A DNA stretch of 64,000 nucleotides from Gammaproteobacteria bacterium (lineage in GTDB: Bacteria; Pseudomonadota; Gammaproteobacteria; Pseudomonadales; Azotimanducaceae): positions 1 through 64,000 of the forward strand of contig JAPPHD010000193.1 in assembly GCA_028821125.1 (NCBI GenBank), in the 5' to 3' direction. Position numbers and translations under genes: made by a program. Below, one piece after another: positions 61,901-64,000 of the stretch (position 1 is its first letter; every line of letters starts with the position of its first letter). The notes beneath the pieces were generated by a model. The model saw only the letters and a list, made by a program, of their open reading frames with translations, did no database searches and had not been told where the DNA came from.

Positions 61901-62103
61901 ACCTGGTGAATCGGACGATCATCTACGGAGGCATGCTGTCTGCGTTCTGGGTGCCGCTGGCCCAGGCCATCGTGTCCGGGCTGACGTTCGCGACCCTGCT
62001 GACCCTGGTGGTGACCCCCGCCATGCTGGCGGTGCCGCACAAGTTCGCGGCCGGCATCCATCGATTGAAGTCACGGATTCGCCGCCGCCTTGCACCGGCA
62101 TAG
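58933..62103 (+). CDS. RND-family efflux transporter permease
   Basis: The 1,056-residue inner-membrane protein has two repeats of six transmembrane helices with large periplasmic loops. In TM4 only one Asp is kept (MLIDGAIVVTEYADR, D399 with G400), where AcrB-type pumps have two. TM10 (LAGIVVNNNIVLIDTYNHLR, about 929-945) lacks the AcrB lysine and has an Asn run. The proton relay is therefore of a different subtype from AcrB. It probably exports a hydrophobic or amphipathic compound, with the preceding adaptor. No outer-membrane factor gene is adjacent. Confidence 0.92.
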   Translation: MNAIIDAAINRYKTTLMVMFMVVVAGLLARNAIPVANEPDIQVPFYVVTVIHEGITPEDAERLLVMPLEVELRNVEGIDELTSFASEGAATVMIEFDAEYDLDRALQDVREAVDSARPEMPGTIEEPIIRETSTDDFPILQVNIVGEDVPERVLYDLAIELKDRIEIIPEVLDAEMQGHREEVLEAVIDPNALEAYRIANDELINTIVRNNRLIPAGSLDTGQGRFSVKVPSVIEEARDVFDLPVRVKDDTVITLGDVATVRRTFKDRTCYARVNGEAAISLNIVKRANANIVDTIDSVKRTVDRFRPSLPGRVTIFYSQDQAPWALQQVTELQGNIFTALALVMIVVVAAMGFRSGAIVGLGIPVSFLFSMILLYLLGYTFNFMVMFGMLLGLGMLIDGAIVVTEYADRKMVEGFDRRSAYALAAKRMLWPVTASTATTLAAFTPLMFWPGVPGQFMRYLPVTVFTVLTGSLLYALVFGPVLGALFDRPGARDARSVETLKQLEEGDPTSMRSITGLYARILAVAARHAWLTLSLALAIVSGTFWAYGEFGKGLTFFSDTEGKWAIVTVRARGNLAAEEINTLVTEVEEQILQIRGILDVNTQTSFTSTASPFGGGGSDIVGRHFIELHDENERDKKSTEILEEIRTRTEGLSGIAVEARQMEQGPPQGKPIEIEFASHDKSLLEPAVEAVLDHMERHVEGLRDIEDTRFLPGIEWKLIVDRAQAALYGADVSQVGVAVQLVTNGVKVGEYRPDKSDDAVDIRVRYPLEARGLSMLDELKVSTVEGLVPISNFVRREAVPNVDTIQRSNGVPVKYIRADVAPGVLADNKVKEIESWLASETFDPRLRIQFRGTNEDQQDSIDFISVAFSLSLLLMFVLLVTQFNSFYQSLLILFAVVLSTAGVLLGLLVLSQPFSAVLTGIGVVALAGIVVNNNIVLIDTYNHLRREHPELDYIAVIVRTGAQRLRPVTLTTLTTVFGLLPLASNFSIDLVNRTIIYGGMLSAFWVPLAQAIVSGLTFATLLTLVVTPAMLAVPHKFAAGIHRLKSRIRRRLAPA

Positions 62104-62137
62104 CCAGCCCTTTCGGAAACCGGGTAGGAAAAAGACA

Positions 62138-62225
62138 CCCCGGCGACAAGGACTCGGGGAGGAAGGGATCTGAGCGTCGCCGGGGCGGTTCCCAAAGGAA
62201 CGAGCAGGGGTAATTCTGCTCGTTC
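62138..62225 (+). ncRNA. Tandem-hairpin element, candidate structured RNA
   Basis: Three stems are visible: CCCCGGCGAC with GTCGCCGGGG (62138-62147, 62176-62185), GTTCC with GGAAC (62188-62192, 62197-62201), and GAACGAGCAG with CTGCTCGTTC (62198-62207, 62216-62225; 8-base loop). The second and third stems share bases and exclude each other. The first loop is purine-rich (GGGGAGGAAGGG). No T-run follows, so it is not a plain terminator. It lies in the 393-bp gap between RND pump and LLM gene; the rest of that gap holds no gene I can see. Confidence 0.35.
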
Positions 62226-62496
62226 GGCTCCGGAATCAATATGGGATATGTCTCTAACTCGTGTAGGAAATTCGCCATTCCGGCTGCCCGAAATCACTGA
62301 ACCAGGCATCGGGTCGACGCCCCGCAACCGCTGAGGGAACGGAATCCCAGCCCGCATCCGTCGCCAACTCCCTGCTGCAATCGCCGGACCACGCGCGACG
62401 AAATCCGGTGACGGACGCGGGCCAGGCTGGATTTCGGTTTCGATTGCTTGCAAGCTTCCCCTTCCGTCCACCACCGCCAATCGGGAAGTTGATGTC

Positions 62497-63438
62497 GTGA
62501 GCCTGTCTCTCGGAGTGCATATCGGCCAGCAGAACATGTCCATGGACGGCCTGCGCGCCCTTTGGCGCAAGCTCGACGGGGCCGGCGTCGACTGGCTCTC
62601 GGCCTGGGATCATTTCTACGAGGCGCCGCCCAAGAACGGAACCGAGCCCCACTTCGAGGCCCTGGCGACGCTCGGGGCGCTGGCCGCGGAAACCCGTCAC
62701 GCGCGTATCGGCTGCCTGGTGTTCTACATCGGCTACCGCAATCCCGCCCTTCTGGCCAAGGCCGCGACAACGCTCGACCACATCAGTGGCGGCCGTTTCG
62801 AACTGGGGCTCGGCGCCGGCTGGCACATCTGGGAGGCTACCGCCTACGGCTACCCGTTTCCGGACATCGGTACCCGGCTCGACATGCTGGAAGAGGGCGT
62901 ACAGATCATCAGGCAGATGCTCCTTGAGGAGCGCACCGACTTCAACGGCAGGCATTTCCAGGTGGTGGACGCGAGTTGCCTGCCAAGGCCCGTTCAGCGC
63001 CGGTTGCCCATCTGGATCGGCGGAACCGGCGAAAAGCGCACGCTCAGGATCGCCGCCGCCCATGCGGACGGCTGGAATGCCGCCTACCTGTCCCCCGGCG
63101 AGTTCAGCCGCCTGAACCAGGTGCTCGACCACTGGTGTGAGGAGGAACGACGCGACCCCGGTGACATCAAGCGTGCCATCAACCTGATGTTCAATCTCGG
63201 TGTCGACCGCGCGGACGTGGAGCGGCAGCGGCTGCGCATCGCCGAAGACTGGCGGGTGCTGCGCGGTCGCATCCCGGAGGGTGCGCTTCTTTGCACGCCG
63301 GACCGTGCCGTCGAGCGCCTGGGCGAATACGTAGCCGCCGGCGCCCGGGAAATCAATATCGCACTGCGCGCTCCCTGGAATGAGGAAGCGCTGGATGCGT
63401 ATCTGACGGAAGTGATGCCCCGGGTTCGGGCCTTGTAG
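62497..63438 (+). CDS. LLM-class F420-dependent oxidoreductase
   Basis: The 313-residue TIM-barrel protein has the family segments LSLGVHIGQQNMSMDGLRAL, SAWDHFYE, HARIGCLVFYIGYRNPALL, SGGRFELGLGAGWHIWE and PIWIGGTGEKRTLRIAAAHADGW. It probably uses F420. GTG 62497 follows GGGAAG with 8-bp spacing and starts exactly at the first core strand. It is the third LLM protein in this window. It converges on a small membrane-protein gene. Confidence 0.88.
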   Translation: MSLSLGVHIGQQNMSMDGLRALWRKLDGAGVDWLSAWDHFYEAPPKNGTEPHFEALATLGALAAETRHARIGCLVFYIGYRNPALLAKAATTLDHISGGRFELGLGAGWHIWEATAYGYPFPDIGTRLDMLEEGVQIIRQMLLEERTDFNGRHFQVVDASCLPRPVQRRLPIWIGGTGEKRTLRIAAAHADGWNAAYLSPGEFSRLNQVLDHWCEEERRDPGDIKRAINLMFNLGVDRADVERQRLRIAEDWRVLRGRIPEGALLCTPDRAVERLGEYVAAGAREINIALRAPWNEEALDAYLTEVMPRVRAL

Positions 63439-63468
63439 ATCCGATCGGGCCGCGACCCGCGGCGGCAC

Positions 63469-63882
63469 TCAGGCCCGCAGTTGCCTGCCGATTTTCCGGG
63501 GTACGGAAAAGAAACCGATGCGATGCCGCTCGCCGGCTTCAATGCAGTCCGCCTTCAGGCGGCAACTGTATTCCGCGAGCACGGGAATCATGGCGAACGC
63601 ACCGAGCAGTTGGCCGAGCGCCTTGGTGTGCACCGCGTACCAGCCGTTGCCGAGGTGGGGCGCCATCTGGAAGAAGCCGATGAAGTAGAAGAAGGTGGCT
63701 GCGGTGGTGACCAGGGCCAGCACGCGCGCCACGTTGAGCGGAAGCCTTCTGACCAGGGTGACGAAAGCCAGGGCAGAGCCGAAAAGGTACGCGCCGATCA
63801 GGAATGAGGCATCGGGAACCCCAAGGTGAAGAAGCGCCAGCAGGATGAAACCGAAACCGATGAATCCGTTGAGGTAACTCAT
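63469..63882 (-). CDS. Small four-helix membrane protein of unknown function
   Basis: The 137-residue protein has four hydrophobic helices and a conserved-looking HLGNGWYAVHTKALGQ loop before the last. It resembles small DUF-type inner-membrane proteins, but no family can be named. ATG 63882 opens the first helix. Just upstream lies a near-perfect hairpin at 63895-63924. Confidence 0.6.
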   Translation of the reverse strand: MSYLNGFIGFGFILLALLHLGVPDASFLIGAYLFGSALAFVTLVRRLPLNVARVLALVTTAATFFYFIGFFQMAPHLGNGWYAVHTKALGQLLGAFAMIPVLAEYSCRLKADCIEAGERHRIGFFSVPRKIGRQLRA

Positions 63883-63894
63883 GCCGGCCCCGAT

Positions 63895-63924
63895 CTCACT
63901 CGCCGTCGGTAAACGGCGGGTGAG
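63895..63924 (-). other. Hairpin before the four-helix membrane-protein gene
   Basis: Arms 63895-63906 and 63913-63924 match at 11 of 12 positions around a 6-base loop. It sits 12 bp before the start of the membrane-protein gene, on a minus-strand leader or at the end of a preceding gene. Beyond it, to the right edge, all minus-strand frames are too short to judge, so a partial upstream gene cannot be excluded. Confidence 0.4.
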
Positions 63925-64000
63925 GCGCCGGGGACGGTGGCGATACCGGCGTACAGGACCATACCGGCAGCGAACGGGTGGCGGTGATTCGCTCCGCCAA

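Noticed and set aside
58918..62061. A 1,047-codon open frame antisense to the RND pump
   Set aside because: High GC content keeps the antisense frame open; its translation is rich in His, Gly and Asp without any domain, while the plus-strand frame has full RND motifs.
63896..64000. C-terminal part of a gene entering from the right edge on the minus strand
   Set aside because: More than one frame is open over the last 100 bases with similar composition, so no frame can be chosen.

Overview
The window is high-GC, gene-dense Gram-negative DNA. No rRNA, tRNA, CRISPR array or intact insertion sequence was seen. Three TonB-dependent receptors, an RND efflux pair, a polyhydroxyalkanoate (PHA) locus with PhaR and a phasin, and a Liv-type ABC importer point to a proteobacterium. 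My best guess is an uncultured, probably marine or host-associated gammaproteobacterium, but the class is inference. Three separate luciferase-like (LLM) flavin/F420 oxidoreductases suggest that coenzyme F420 may be in use.

Layout. (1) 1-3.1 kb: the tail of an LLM oxidoreductase, a zinc alcohol dehydrogenase, an enoyl-CoA hydratase and a VOC protein, in visibly lower-GC DNA. (2) 3.1-14.4 kb: a catabolic block. A minus-strand run encodes ThuA, Rieske oxygenase, Rieske ferredoxin, SDR, ThuA and LLM oxidoreductase. Two tandem TetR regulators diverge from it. They converge on a second minus-strand run of TonB receptor, MFS permease and SnoaL-like protein. (3) 14.5-17.6 kb: a tightly overlapped operon of ABC ATPase, permease, GntR regulator and DUF2807 protein, with an operator on its promoter -10, followed by a 31-bp-arm inverted repeat. 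(4) 17.6-23.8 kb: an acyl-CoA ligase divergent from a TPP-dependent 2-oxoacid/acetoin dehydrogenase set (E1 alpha, E1 beta, AcoX, E2) with no E3.

(5) 23.8-31.4 kb: a coiled-coil membrane protein, a DUF2235 hydrolase, a lower-GC TonB receptor that abuts a truncated carboxylesterase, a BCCT transporter and two convergent paralogous roadblock-like proteins. (6) 31.4-37.8 kb: an acyl-CoA ligase and SDR divergent from a DUF35/thiolase-fold pair that looks more like an Ltp2-type aldolase than a thiolase, then a third TonB receptor. (7) 37.8-46.6 kb: a carbon-storage island with HAD phosphatase, PhaR, PhaC, DUF6489, wax-ester synthase/DGAT, GNAT, phasin, a GYD-PlsC fusion, a GYD protein and a lipase-like hydrolase. 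(8) 46.6-54.5 kb: a solitary LarC and a complete Liv ABC importer with an embedded long-chain acyl-CoA ligase. (9) 54.6-64 kb: 1-Cys peroxiredoxin, Nramp-like transporter, a possible 43-residue membrane miniprotein, glyoxalase I, RND efflux pair, an LLM oxidoreductase and a small membrane protein.

The overall picture is a bacterium that imports hydrophobic or CoA-activatable substrates, oxidises them with Rieske, SDR, enoyl-CoA hydratase and aldolase-type enzymes, and stores surplus carbon as PHA and possibly wax esters or triacylglycerol. All functional assignments rest on motifs read by eye; no database search was run.
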